Shown here one piece after another: positions 7,864 to 16,239 of a stretch of 64,000 nucleotides of DNA. A program made the position numbers and the translations under genes. The DNA comes from Pseudoalteromonas luteoviolacea (GTDB lineage Bacteria > Pseudomonadota > Gammaproteobacteria > Enterobacterales > Alteromonadaceae), in the NCBI RefSeq assembly GCF_000814765.1, contig NZ_JWIC01000006.1, positions 642,007 through 706,006 of the forward strand. Direction: 5' to 3'. The notes under the pieces were generated by a model. That model had not been told where the DNA came from and searched no databases. It was given only the letters and a program-made list of their open reading frames with translations. The number at the start of each line of letters is the position of its first letter. Position 1 is the first letter of the stretch.

Positions 7864-9651
7864 GTGAAAACCATATTCGTGTTATTGTTTTGCTTCCTGT
7901 CCTCTGCCCACGCAGCTGAGTCAGATCTTACGTTAACTAATGGCAAATACGTCAATCTCAGCGCTGGAAGTCAGTATCTACAAAATAACCAATTTGGTAT
8001 CGTAGATGTGCTTTCTTTACCTAAAAATCATTGGACAACGAATGAAGTCAATAATTTTAACTTGGGTTATACCGACCATGTTTATTGGGTAAAAGTAGAT
8101 TTCTCACTACCCAGCGACGAACAAACTTACCTAGTAGAAATTGCCTACCCGGTTCTTGATAGTTTAAAACTCTACTTGATGGATAATGATGATGTACTCA
8201 GCTATGCCAAACTTGGAGACAAACAGCATTTTGACGACCGCCTAATCAAACACCACAACTTTATTTTACCCATACGTAAAGATATAAGTGGCCCTCTGAC
8301 TTTGTTTATTCAAGCAGAATCTACCAGTGCTTTACAGTTACCGATACGACTGTGGGAACAAAAAGAGTTCTATGAAACCGATCAACTCAACACGCTTTTT
8401 CTCGGAATCTATTTTGGTTTAATGAGTATTATGGTGATTTACAACATATTTATGTACATGTCTCTCAAAGACGAAACTTTTCTATACTACGTTGTTTACG
8501 TCTCGGCCATAATCGCGTTTTATTTCAGTTTATCTGGACTTGCCTTTAGGTACTTGTGGCAAGGGAGTTTATGGTGGAACGACCAATCCATTCTATTTTT
8601 CTTGGTGGCAGCTGTTTTAGCGGGTACATTTTTCATTATCAAACTGTTAGAACTCAGAAAAAATAGCCTTATTTTATACAGAGGCTGTCTCATCATTATA
8701 GGGTTAGGGATCTGTTTGTTATTTGCATCTATGTATTTTACCTATGGAACTATGATAAGAGTTATCATTTTATATGCTTCAATAGCCTGCTCCTGGGGAG
8801 TCATTACGAGGACAGTAAAACTTTTTGAAGGCACACATTTCTCTACATATTATTCATTGGCATGGAATGCAGCATTATGTGGTGGACTTATCCTTGCCGC
8901 AAATAAGTTAAACTTCTTACCTAATAACTGGTTTACCGAGCATGCGTTAACCATAGGTACTTCTATAGAAGTTGCGTGTTTGTCCTTTGCTATGGCAGAA
9001 AGAATAAACTCAGAAAGAAGGAAGCGTTTTGTTGCGCAGGCAAGAAGTATGACAGAAATTCGTAAAGCTAATCAACGTCTAGAAACAGAAGTCATGAACA
9101 GAACTAGAGAGCTTCAAACTGCATACGACAAACTCAAACACATCTCTCGTATTGATGAACTCACACAAGTATTTAATAGACGAAGCCTCAATGATGCACT
9201 CAATACTGAATGCATGAGAGCGAAGCGATTCGGACATTCTGTCAGCTTATTAATGATCGATATTGACCATTTTAAAAAAATTAATGATACCTATGGCCAT
9301 CAGTGTGGTGATAAATGCATTGCCCATATCGCGGATATACTAAAAAAGACATGTACTCGAGCTGGAGATATTGTTGCTCGTTATGGTGGAGAAGAGTTTT
9401 GTATTTTGCTCCCCGAATGCAATGAAGGTGATGCATTTGAGTTGGCCGAGTTGGTAAGAAAGCACACTGAAGCATCATTCGTTAGATTTGAAAATACAGT
9501 AATTAAGCTGACTGTAAGTATAGGCATTGCTACGCGTTGGGGTATAGACTTAGAGCCACATGAATTGGTTAAACAATCCGATATGGCCTTGTATTTTGCT
9601 AAACAACACGGTCGCAACCAAGTGTCTCTCGGTTCAGTTCTAGACTCCTAA
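7864..9651 (+). CDS. 7TMR-DISM diguanylate cyclase
   Basis: A 595-residue membrane sensor making cyclic di-GMP. Residues 1-18 are a signal peptide. Residues of about 30-165 match the 7TMR-DISM extracellular ligand domain (a jelly-roll likely to bind a carbohydrate-like ligand). Seven membrane segments follow (about 175-385), then a short coiled coil with NQRLETEVMNRTRELQ. The C-terminal GGDEF domain (about 430-585) has the active motif GGEEF at 508-512. An intact inhibitory site RxxD (Arg499-Asp502) lies five residues before it, so product feedback is expected. The start is GTG at 7864; a strong ribosome site is not visible. It stands alone. Confidence 0.92.
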   Translation: MKTIFVLLFCFLSSAHAAESDLTLTNGKYVNLSAGSQYLQNNQFGIVDVLSLPKNHWTTNEVNNFNLGYTDHVYWVKVDFSLPSDEQTYLVEIAYPVLDSLKLYLMDNDDVLSYAKLGDKQHFDDRLIKHHNFILPIRKDISGPLTLFIQAESTSALQLPIRLWEQKEFYETDQLNTLFLGIYFGLMSIMVIYNIFMYMSLKDETFLYYVVYVSAIIAFYFSLSGLAFRYLWQGSLWWNDQSILFFLVAAVLAGTFFIIKLLELRKNSLILYRGCLIIIGLGICLLFASMYFTYGTMIRVIILYASIACSWGVITRTVKLFEGTHFSTYYSLAWNAALCGGLILAANKLNFLPNNWFTEHALTIGTSIEVACLSFAMAERINSERRKRFVAQARSMTEIRKANQRLETEVMNRTRELQTAYDKLKHISRIDELTQVFNRRSLNDALNTECMRAKRFGHSVSLLMIDIDHFKKINDTYGHQCGDKCIAHIADILKKTCTRAGDIVARYGGEEFCILLPECNEGDAFELAELVRKHTEASFVRFENTVIKLTVSIGIATRWGIDLEPHELVKQSDMALYFAKQHGRNQVSLGSVLDS

Positions 9652-9683
9652 ATAGCCGGCATACCTTCCGGCCAAACGAGGTA

Positions 9684-11306
9684 TTATGCTACTCTACTTC
9701 GAACGTGAGGCTGCTTACTCATCTTAGGGCAATACCAAATACTGTCTACTTCACCTTCATAAACTCTCTGTCGTGCTCGCTTTAATGCATAACAAGCGGC
9801 CAGTGCAAATCCAATCGCGCCCATTTCAATTCCAAAATCGGCCATCGAGTTAGGGCTCCAAATCCCAATTGAAGGTAGTGCTAAAGCAATCATTGAATTA
9901 AGTGGTATCATAATACACAATGCAATAAACAAGCTTAAGCCAATTATGCTGAACCTTGCTGCGCCTATAATAAATGCGCTCGCCATTGTGCTTAAGAACA
10001 ATGTATAGTAAACCCACATATAAGCTATATTAATATTCCAATCAGCTAATGTCAGCCATTTGCTGGCTGCAAAAGTACCCGCTAAACCAATTAGGCATCC
10101 CAGCGTCACACCAATTGTTAAATTAGCCATAAAGTGACTTGAGCGACTTTGCTTAGTAGATTGTTTTTTACGCCTTTTTTCGAGCCAGATTAGGTTTCCA
10201 CTGTAAAACAAGAATGCACCGCCTAAGCCCATTACAAAATAAAGCCATCTGCCTAGCTCTCCGCCATAACTCCCAAAATGTAAGCCAAAAAAGCTCGTTA
10301 CGACTGCGCCCCAGATGCCTTGCTGCCCATGATCACTTGTGACACTACTCGAATTTATCTCTAATGTGAAAGGGTTCATAAATACATAATCATTATGCGG
10401 ACCGCGCATCAACGTACGCTCACTGACTATCATTACCGTTGCAGAAGGGTGTGCTGTCGTTAAACGGCTTAAACTAATGCTTTTTACTTCATAACCTGGT
10501 GCATACGTTAATGTGGCTTGTTTAATGTCATCTAACGATGGTAGATCTTTTAATTCATATCGAATCTCTTTATGCGTTTCACCACCACCAAACATGGGTT
10601 TATCACCGTAAACTTGGCTCAAACCACCGTAAAATAAATCATGAAATGAAAAAACGATTACGGTCACAGCGATAATGATATGAAACGGCAAACTCGCAAT
10701 ACCTACAAGATTATGTGAATCTAGCCAAAAACGGTTTGCACCTTTTTCTTTTCTCAAAGCAAAAAAGCTTTTTACTAAGCTTGGTAATAAAAAAATCACC
10801 CCGGACACAAGCGCAATAAAGTATAAAAATGCGGCGACGCCTAGCACATACACACCCGCTTGGTCATGGCCAAGTTCACCAATGATCCCCGCCGAGCGAT
10901 GTAAGTAATCCACTAGCATAGAAAGCTCGTTCACATGACGTAACTCGGTGATCATATCTCCTTGTTCATTTAGTGTTGCATGCCAAACTTGGTCGTCCAT
11001 CGAAAACCCACGCGCTGAACCATGCCCATACCATGATACGGGTGAACTAGCTTCTTCAAAGCTGACTGAAACCCCTTTGAGTGCCTCAGGGTTTAAGGAT
11101 AAAACTTGTTGTAATAATACATCGTGCTGACCAGACTCTACCTGAGGTAATTGATAGTCTGGTGGTGTCGCCCAGTCGTTAATAGCAGAGCTAAACATAG
11201 TTAACGAACCAGCAAAAAAGCCTATGAACAGTAATAAACCGGCTGTGATACCTGTCCATGTATGCAAGCTCTGGTATGTCCTTAAAATGTCTGACCTAAT
11301 CTTCAT
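9684..11306 (-). CDS. PepSY-associated TM domain protein (probable iron-siderophore reductase subunit)
   Basis: A 540-residue membrane protein. The N-terminal RTYQSLHTWTGITAGLLLF and the later WLDSHNLVGIASLPFHIIIA are typical first and second PepSY_TM helices. Periplasmic PepSY segments lie between them, and a further hydrophobic C-terminal region contains at least five helices. The layout (large PepSY protein plus two small membrane proteins, Fur-like box upstream) resembles the Pseudomonas FpvGHJK inner-membrane complex that reduces siderophore-bound iron; this is inference from architecture, not a sequence match I can verify. The start overlaps the stop of the 103-residue gene upstream by four bases. 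Confidence 0.82.
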   Translation of the reverse strand: MKIRSDILRTYQSLHTWTGITAGLLLFIGFFAGSLTMFSSAINDWATPPDYQLPQVESGQHDVLLQQVLSLNPEALKGVSVSFEEASSPVSWYGHGSARGFSMDDQVWHATLNEQGDMITELRHVNELSMLVDYLHRSAGIIGELGHDQAGVYVLGVAAFLYFIALVSGVIFLLPSLVKSFFALRKEKGANRFWLDSHNLVGIASLPFHIIIAVTVIVFSFHDLFYGGLSQVYGDKPMFGGGETHKEIRYELKDLPSLDDIKQATLTYAPGYEVKSISLSRLTTAHPSATVMIVSERTLMRGPHNDYVFMNPFTLEINSSSVTSDHGQQGIWGAVVTSFFGLHFGSYGGELGRWLYFVMGLGGAFLFYSGNLIWLEKRRKKQSTKQSRSSHFMANLTIGVTLGCLIGLAGTFAASKWLTLADWNINIAYMWVYYTLFLSTMASAFIIGAARFSIIGLSLFIALCIMIPLNSMIALALPSIGIWSPNSMADFGIEMGAIGFALAACYALKRARQRVYEGEVDSIWYCPKMSKQPHVRSRVA

Positions 11307-11614
11307 AGGTAACTCCTTAATGCATAGACAATTGCAATTGATAAAACAGCGCTACTGCCAAGATAAAACCAAGCTTGCTTACCGGTTTTAAACATATAGA
11401 CAAAGCTTAAGATCAAGCACCAAACAGGCGTGATCATCCACATATTAAATTGTGTTTTCCAGGACCGCTGCTCTGGGGTAATTTGCTCTGTAAGACCTGT
11501 CGGGCCAACCCACGCAAAAATTCCTACCAAGCCTAGCGCCAAGAAAAACCCTGCAAACACCCCCGCTAGCGTCTTACTCCACCAATGTGGTTGGATTTTA
11601 TCTGTTTGAGACAT
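11303..11614 (-). CDS. small membrane protein of the PepSY operon
   Basis: A 103-residue protein with three hydrophobic stretches: about residues 14-34, 55-73 and 80-100. A Trp-rich loop lies between the first two (TPEQRSWKTQFNMWMITPVW). The ATG is preceded by AAGGAA. It overlaps the downstream PepSY gene by four bases and begins two bases after the upstream gene ends, so all three are one transcript. No domain name can be given with certainty; small DUF3649-like subunits occupy this position in related iron operons. Probably a subunit of the same membrane complex. Confidence 0.75.
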   Translation of the reverse strand: MSQTDKIQPHWWSKTLAGVFAGFFLALGLVGIFAWVGPTGLTEQITPEQRSWKTQFNMWMITPVWCLILSFVYMFKTGKQAWFYLGSSAVLSIAIVYALRSYL

Positions 11615-11616
11615 GC

Positions 11617-11871
11617 TTAATTCCTTTTAATAAAAAGCGCGACAAACGGAAAACAAAATAAAGCTGCCATTAAGATAAGGAGCCAGATAAATACACCTGC
11701 CGAACCAACAAAATTAAATACCCCTACCAAAATCGCCGTGGTAAACAATCCATAGCCCAGTTTTTGGTATGTTTTAGAGAGTGGCTTTTTTAAGAGCCTT
11801 TGGTGTCTGTTAGACAAATATGACAAAATTGCACCATTGCTTATCAATAGCACCATCAGAAACGCGTACAA
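11617..11871 (-). CDS. small membrane protein, first gene of the PepSY operon
   Basis: An 84-residue protein with three hydrophobic segments and a basic loop (NRHQRLLKKPLSKTYQKLG) after the first. This pattern resembles DUF3325-type iron-uptake-associated proteins, but the match is only tentative. The likely start is TTG at 11871, because AGGAG lies nine bases before it; an ATG five codons later is the alternative. It is the gene nearest to the Fur-like box at 11954-11972. Confidence 0.65.
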   Translation of the reverse strand: MYAFLMVLLISNGAILSYLSNRHQRLLKKPLSKTYQKLGYGLFTTAILVGVFNFVGSAGVFIWLLILMAALFCFPFVALFIKRN

Positions 11872-11953
11872 ACCTATGCTCCTATCCTTAGTAATGAGAG
11901 TATTTGGGATGCGGGATTATAAACATAATAGGAACATCATTGCACAGCTTAAA

Positions 11954-11972
11954 TATAATGAGAATGGTTTTT
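11954..11972. promoter_or_regulatory. probable Fur box of the PepSY operon
   Basis: The 19-mer contains AATGAGAAT (11957-11965), a common half-site of gammaproteobacterial Fur boxes, in a very AT-rich stretch 85 bp upstream of the first operon gene. The second half of the palindrome is weak. The function of the operon (inferred iron reduction) agrees with Fur control. The rest of 11872-12217 holds no gene that I can see. Confidence 0.55.
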
Positions 11973-12217
11973 ATTACAATAATAATATGAGATTTTCTAA
12001 TAAATGAATTTGTTCATATAAAACAAGCTACGATAACATTATGTTAAATAAAGTAGAGATCTCGCTTCATTACTCATTCCCTCCTTCCAAAACAGAAAAT
12101 AGCGCTTCTTGTATAGGCGTGGTTGACAACCGACCCTATATTTAGTTTCCTCTTGATATTCTGTGTTACGCTTTAGTATCAACCAAAACTTAAACACTGC
12201 CTTCAAGGTAAACAATA

Positions 12218-12391
12218 ATGGCAAGCAAAAGAAAAATGACGACTAAAAATAACAATATGGGTTTGTGCATCGCTTTAGGTGCTGGTACAGGGATAATTTT
12301 TGGAGAATTTACTGATAACGTAGGGCTTGGACTAATGCTTGGTGCAGCAGCTGGCATGATAATTAGCTTGAGTAAAAAGCCAAATTCTTAA
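12218..12391 (+). CDS. 57-residue small protein with a glycine-rich hydrophobic core
   Basis: A short gene starting at the ATG at 12218, with AAGG about eight bases before it. The protein begins with a basic, polar head (MASKRKMTTKNNN). It then has a hydrophobic core rich in glycine and alanine: GLCIALGAGTGIIFG, a short acidic turn EFTDN, then GLGLMLGAAAGMIISL. A lysine-containing tail follows. The two halves form a glycine-zipper-like hairpin, as in many small membrane-inserting proteins. I do not recognise a family. Coding nature is supported by the ribosome site and sensible composition, but not proven. Confidence 0.6.
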   Translation: MASKRKMTTKNNNMGLCIALGAGTGIIFGEFTDNVGLGLMLGAAAGMIISLSKKPNS

Positions 12392-12810
12392 TATTTGCGT
12401 TTAATACAAATGACACACAAACCAACTTAGCATCTTATTTTTATCCGGCCCTCATTTTTTGCTGGCCTCAAATAGTCTTTATGCTTGATCATTAATCTTT
12501 ATCTCGTATCAAAAATAACACTATTCAATAAATTATCTCAATCGTGCAAATTTAGAACAAACTGACTAGATACTGCTCTGCTCATGTGAGGTGATGACGA
12601 CTTTTTTATTTTCGATTTAATGTTTATTGAGATACCGAAGAGCAGTATTCAAAGTCAATTGCAATATATGGATAAGTGACTTATTTTTGAGCTGTTGTTA
12701 TAGTCGGGTTTATTAAAACACACAAAGATAAATCAAATTTTAACACTGCTGCAAACAAGCTAAAAATATAGCTTACGCCGCAAAAAACTTATCGCAGAGT
12801 AACAGTATAA
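12392..12810. other. non-coding gap with a 10-bp inverted repeat
   Basis: No gene seen in these 419 bases. The only structure found is ATACTGCTCT at 12570-12579 and its exact reverse complement at 12639-12648, 59 bases apart, enclosing AT-rich sequence. It could be part of a structured RNA or an operator pair for the gene at 12811; function unknown. Confidence 0.4.
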
Positions 12811-13683
12811 ATGATATGGAATCCGCTAAAGCTTGACGATAGAGCCCCACTGAATCAACACACATTATTTTGGTGGCCTATATTGTTTTTCATAGGAATA
12901 GGACTTTACCTTTCATCTCCAATTTGGTGCTTTTGCATTCCAAGTGCTGAAAATTATGAAGCGATTATGAGCTTTCTTAAGCTTCCAATTTTTGTTGCCA
13001 GTATCTCAGTGCCTGTTTCTTTATTAATAAGCAAGTTTCACAGTTCAAAGTTAGCCGCAAAATCTAATGCACTAACAGAAAAAAACATCGCCTTTAATCA
13101 CTACTTCGACCTTAAAAGGCACTTCAAAGAACATATAAATACAGAATTAACAACCTCAGATAACTATAAGAGTATCGAGATTGTAGACATCGAAAAACTT
13201 TTCGAAGCTATATTTCCTCATAACTCTTGGGATCAAACCGATTTAACACCATCGATAGCGGCTTTGGCTATAAAGTTCGTCGAGTGGATTGAATCAATTG
13301 AGAAAAACCTAATGTGTATAAACATTGATGGAAAAGTAGGGACATCACAATACGATGAAGTTTCGAGGAAGCTTGCTCTTGCAGCATTGAATGGCGCATT
13401 TAAAATGACACCATTACAATTTAACCAGCAGTTTGTATCCATAGCATGGGCCGATAGTGAATCCCCTCTAATACATGCTATTGAACTACTTTATGATATT
13501 ACAATGATCTCAGGACAATTTTCGAAACTCCCTTTAGCCGAACTTGCAGCGCGCTTAAGTGAAGAAAAGCACACAAGTACTCATCAATTATTTAGTAAAA
13601 AAAGCAATGCTATAGATAACTTTGAATGTATGTTTTCGGTTCTTATAAAAGACTATGATGATGGATTAAAGCAGCAAGCGTAA
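12811..13683 (+). CDS. hypothetical membrane-anchored protein
   Basis: A 290-residue protein with two N-terminal membrane helices (about residues 20-42 and 52-72). A basic, predicted helical stretch (KFHSSKLAAKSNALTEKN) follows, then a cytoplasmic domain of about 200 residues with no motif that I recognise. The arrangement of two helices, then a coiled region and a FNHYFDLKRHF-like segment recalls membrane proteins seen beside some phage-defence reverse transcriptases, but no reverse transcriptase is here and the resemblance is weak. AT content is higher than in the neighbours and the gene is followed by a broken Nudix gene, which suggests a region of gene turnover. Confidence 0.65.
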   Translation: MIWNPLKLDDRAPLNQHTLFWWPILFFIGIGLYLSSPIWCFCIPSAENYEAIMSFLKLPIFVASISVPVSLLISKFHSSKLAAKSNALTEKNIAFNHYFDLKRHFKEHINTELTTSDNYKSIEIVDIEKLFEAIFPHNSWDQTDLTPSIAALAIKFVEWIESIEKNLMCINIDGKVGTSQYDEVSRKLALAALNGAFKMTPLQFNQQFVSIAWADSESPLIHAIELLYDITMISGQFSKLPLAELAARLSEEKHTSTHQLFSKKSNAIDNFECMFSVLIKDYDDGLKQQA

Positions 13684-13726
13684 ACACTTCAAATTCTTAG
13701 AATGCGTTCGCAAAAACACCTTTTAG

Positions 13727-13948
13727 CTTAATCACAGTCACGCACGGACATCAACAAAACGAATCGGTTATGTTGCGTTTATAAGTGCTAAGCAAACAGT
13801 TCGGTTGAACTATGAACATAATGATTTTAAATGGATGGCGGTAGAAAAAGCATACACGTTTTTACCCGATTACACGCATGCATATATCAAGCATATAGAA
13901 GATAACTTTATCAAGAGCAAACCACAGCCAAGCCAAAACCTTTTATAA
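13727..13948 (+). pseudogene. remnant of a Nudix hydrolase gene (3' end only)
   Basis: An open frame without a start codon, ending at the TAA at 13946-13948. It translates to RIGYVAFISA, then LNYEHNDFKWMAVEKAYTF and a helical tail. This is the end of a Nudix-fold protein, where an EHxDFxW motif followed by EA is characteristic. The catalytic Nudix box and everything before it are missing, and there is a stop upstream in frame. It is therefore a decayed fragment rather than a gene. Confidence 0.6.
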
Positions 13949-14104
13949 CCAGAGGCATTCATAAAGTTAAAAGCATCACTATTTAGTGTGTTGGTAGTCT
14001 TTACCTCACTGTTTTTCAGCTTTAGAGACCATCAACATAAATTTCAAGTCTACTCTGCTTATCCCGCCCTATTACAAACAGTATCAGCGTTAAGAACCGG
14101 TTAG
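13949..14104 (+). other. open frame for a one-helix peptide without a start codon
   Basis: Directly after the Nudix-remnant stop and in the same frame, 51 codons remain open. They encode a hydrophobic stretch (LFSVLVVFTSLFFSF) followed by a polar tail. There is no ATG and no ribosome site, so it is probably the remains of another gene or chance. Nothing else is seen up to 14169. Confidence 0.25.
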
Positions 14105-14169
14105 GTGCTTTACTATTTATCATGAAGTATAAATAATCTACATTCTCTATCGTTATAAAAGGAAAGATA

Positions 14170-14523
14170 ATGTTTCTTATAAAATATAAAAAGAAAAAAG
14201 CAATCAGAAGTTACATATCTACTCTGGGTAAAGATCTTGCTCGCAGATACGGTAAAAGCAAAACATATACTACTGGACAAGTTGAAAAGACTATTCATGA
14301 TGAAGGCTATAACTGGAGGCATATTTGCTACGCTCATGCTCTATATACTAGCATGAAACAGTTCGATAAATGGCACAGTGATCGTGGTGAAGTATGTGAC
14401 TATAACAGTATGCGAGAAGAAATATCTGATTCATTTTTTAGCGGGGATATGTCACCCATAGAGTCAGGCAGTTTTATGGAAGGAAGTGCTGGCGGCTCCT
14501 CTGGTGATGGTGGTTCAGATTAA
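14170..14523 (+). CDS. DUF6559-like small protein
   Basis: A 117-residue protein. The basic N-terminus (KYKKKKAIRSYISTLGKDLARRYGKSKTY) followed by TTGQVEKTI and NWRHICYAHALYTS resembles the DUF6559 family of short uncharacterised proteins. The last 20 residues are a low-complexity glycine/serine/aspartate tail (GGSSGDGGSD), possibly flexible. AAAGGAAA precedes the ATG. No membrane segment or signal peptide. It stands alone, ended by the hairpin at 14536-14576. Function unknown; family assignment is from memory of the pattern. Confidence 0.65.
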   Translation: MFLIKYKKKKAIRSYISTLGKDLARRYGKSKTYTTGQVEKTIHDEGYNWRHICYAHALYTSMKQFDKWHSDRGEVCDYNSMREEISDSFFSGDMSPIESGSFMEGSAGGSSGDGGSD

Positions 14524-14535
14524 CATAAACAAAGT

Positions 14536-14576
14536 ATAAGCAGTCAAAGCATTAGCAATATGCTTTGACTGCTTAT
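14536..14576. terminator. terminator with a 16-bp stem
   Basis: ATAAGCAGTCAAAGCA and its exact complement flank a nine-base loop, followed by a T-rich stretch. It lies between two convergent genes and can serve both. Confidence 0.75.
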
Positions 14577-14627
14577 ATCCTATTTTTACTTTAACAAAAG
14601 CCTAATCAAGACTAAGGTACAATACTT

Positions 14628-15905
14628 CTAGCTCTTATTACTTGGAATAAAATCCAAAACATTAGCATTAATACAGTATCTATCCGCCCCATTAGGCCCT
14701 TCTTTTTCAAATACGTGGCCTAAATGGATGCCAGTAGATTTAGAGCGTATTTCGGTTCTGACCATGCCGTAACTTAAGTCTTGATGATATGTCACACTGT
14801 CTTTTACCGGATATTTAAATGATAACCAACCAGTACCTGAATTAAATCTATCTTTTGTATCAAACAAAGGCGCACCACTGAGCTTATCGACAAACACACC
14901 CTCCCCTGTATTTTTGAAAATATCGTATTGCTTGCAAAATGGTCTCTCTGTGCCTTTTTGAAAGGCAATTTTATAGGCCTCTGTATCACCTAACTTAAAA
15001 GCGCCGAGCACTTTGTAAAAGGTTTCTCTATTCATAAAACCTTGATAACCTGCAACCTCTTTGCCATTTTCAATCAACAAAATAGTCGGTGTTGCCCACG
15101 TAGCCGACATAATATCTATGCCTTGCAGTTGATCGGCATATCTATAATGAAGTGGTATAGAGCCTTGATAGTCATTCAGTACCGTGCTTTTCAACTTTTC
15201 GCAATATGGGCAGTAACTGCGAGAATCTAGAATGACAATATGTTTACCGCTCTTCAAAGCATCGTTATCAACAAATTTTGCTTCTTTTTTTTCAAACGTC
15301 ACCCCTGTACTATGATCTGGACAATATCCATTGGGATTTTTTGCTAAATAGTTTTGATGGTACTCTTCCGCTGAATAAAATCGTTCAAGCGGCTTAATTT
15401 TAGTTTGAATATCTCCGTATCCTGCTTGTTGCAATAAAAGTTGGTAACGCGCTTTTAAATCATGAGCTTGTTTAGCTTGTTCATTTGTATCAAACAAAAT
15501 AATTGAACGATATTGAGTACCCACATCGTTCCCTTGGCGGTTCTTTTGTGTGGGGTCATGACTTTCAAAATACGACTTAATCAAAGATTCTGTAGAAATT
15601 AAATTAGCGTTATAAGTTACTTTCACCACTTCAGCATAATTGTTTTCGTCAAATCGTCTACGCGGGCTAACGATGTTTTTGTAAGTCGCTTTGAACCCTC
15701 GACCATCGGCATAACCAGACTCTGCATCAATCACGCCTTTCATTGCTTCATAGCGCTTCTCTGGTCCCCAAAAACAGCCAGAGCCAAGCACAAGCATTTG
15801 TATATTCACACTCGCATTTTCCATTTCAGGTTTTGGCATATCAGCGCCATAGCTAAAAGCCGAACATAAACCGAGTAACAAAGTAAAGGTAATCTGCCTT
15901 TTCAC
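14628..15905 (-). CDS. msrAB: periplasmic MsrA-thioredoxin-MsrB fusion methionine sulfoxide reductase
   Basis: A 425-residue exported three-domain protein. After a signal peptide (about residues 1-20) comes MsrA, with the catalytic GCFWG (Cys44) and a resolving cysteine in GYCPDH (Cys195). A thioredoxin-like domain (about 205-305) has a CPYC centre (Cys232 and Cys235) and a cis-proline in ATP (Pro273). MsrB follows, with TGW near 358-360, HLGHVF and the catalytic RYCIN (Cys411). The MsrB zinc cysteines are absent. It repairs both methionine sulfoxide isomers in the envelope. The order differs from Neisseria PilB, where the thioredoxin domain comes first. The start is GTG with AGGAG seven bases before it. 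Confidence 0.92.
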   Translation of the reverse strand: MKRQITFTLLLGLCSAFSYGADMPKPEMENASVNIQMLVLGSGCFWGPEKRYEAMKGVIDAESGYADGRGFKATYKNIVSPRRRFDENNYAEVVKVTYNANLISTESLIKSYFESHDPTQKNRQGNDVGTQYRSIILFDTNEQAKQAHDLKARYQLLLQQAGYGDIQTKIKPLERFYSAEEYHQNYLAKNPNGYCPDHSTGVTFEKKEAKFVDNDALKSGKHIVILDSRSYCPYCEKLKSTVLNDYQGSIPLHYRYADQLQGIDIMSATWATPTILLIENGKEVAGYQGFMNRETFYKVLGAFKLGDTEAYKIAFQKGTERPFCKQYDIFKNTGEGVFVDKLSGAPLFDTKDRFNSGTGWLSFKYPVKDSVTYHQDLSYGMVRTEIRSKSTGIHLGHVFEKEGPNGADRYCINANVLDFIPSNKS

Positions 15906-16239
15906 TTAAATGCTCCTATCATAGTCATCTAAACATTGAGACCGTGTTTCCCTTAAAACCATTTCAAAATTTTGTATAGTAATGAGCATTATGACCAGTC
16001 TAAAAATTGCGCCATTCGATACTTATCTAGAACATATATGAATAAAACCCTTATTTTTTAACTAAGTTTTCATTCGCTATGCAAAATTTAAATCTGATTG
16101 CTACACTCACTTCACACAGGCTATTTATTCGCTGCAATTGCAACTCACCCTACAATACGAGCAGTTCAACGACATTAGATTAATATGCCTATGAAAATAA
16201 GGTAAAACGTTGCCACGCAATATCCAGAGGATTATAAAA

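Noticed and set aside
12570..13683. Retron: inverted repeat followed by a membrane protein like some retron effectors
   Set aside because: There is no reverse transcriptase anywhere in the vicinity, and the resemblance of the membrane protein is weak.
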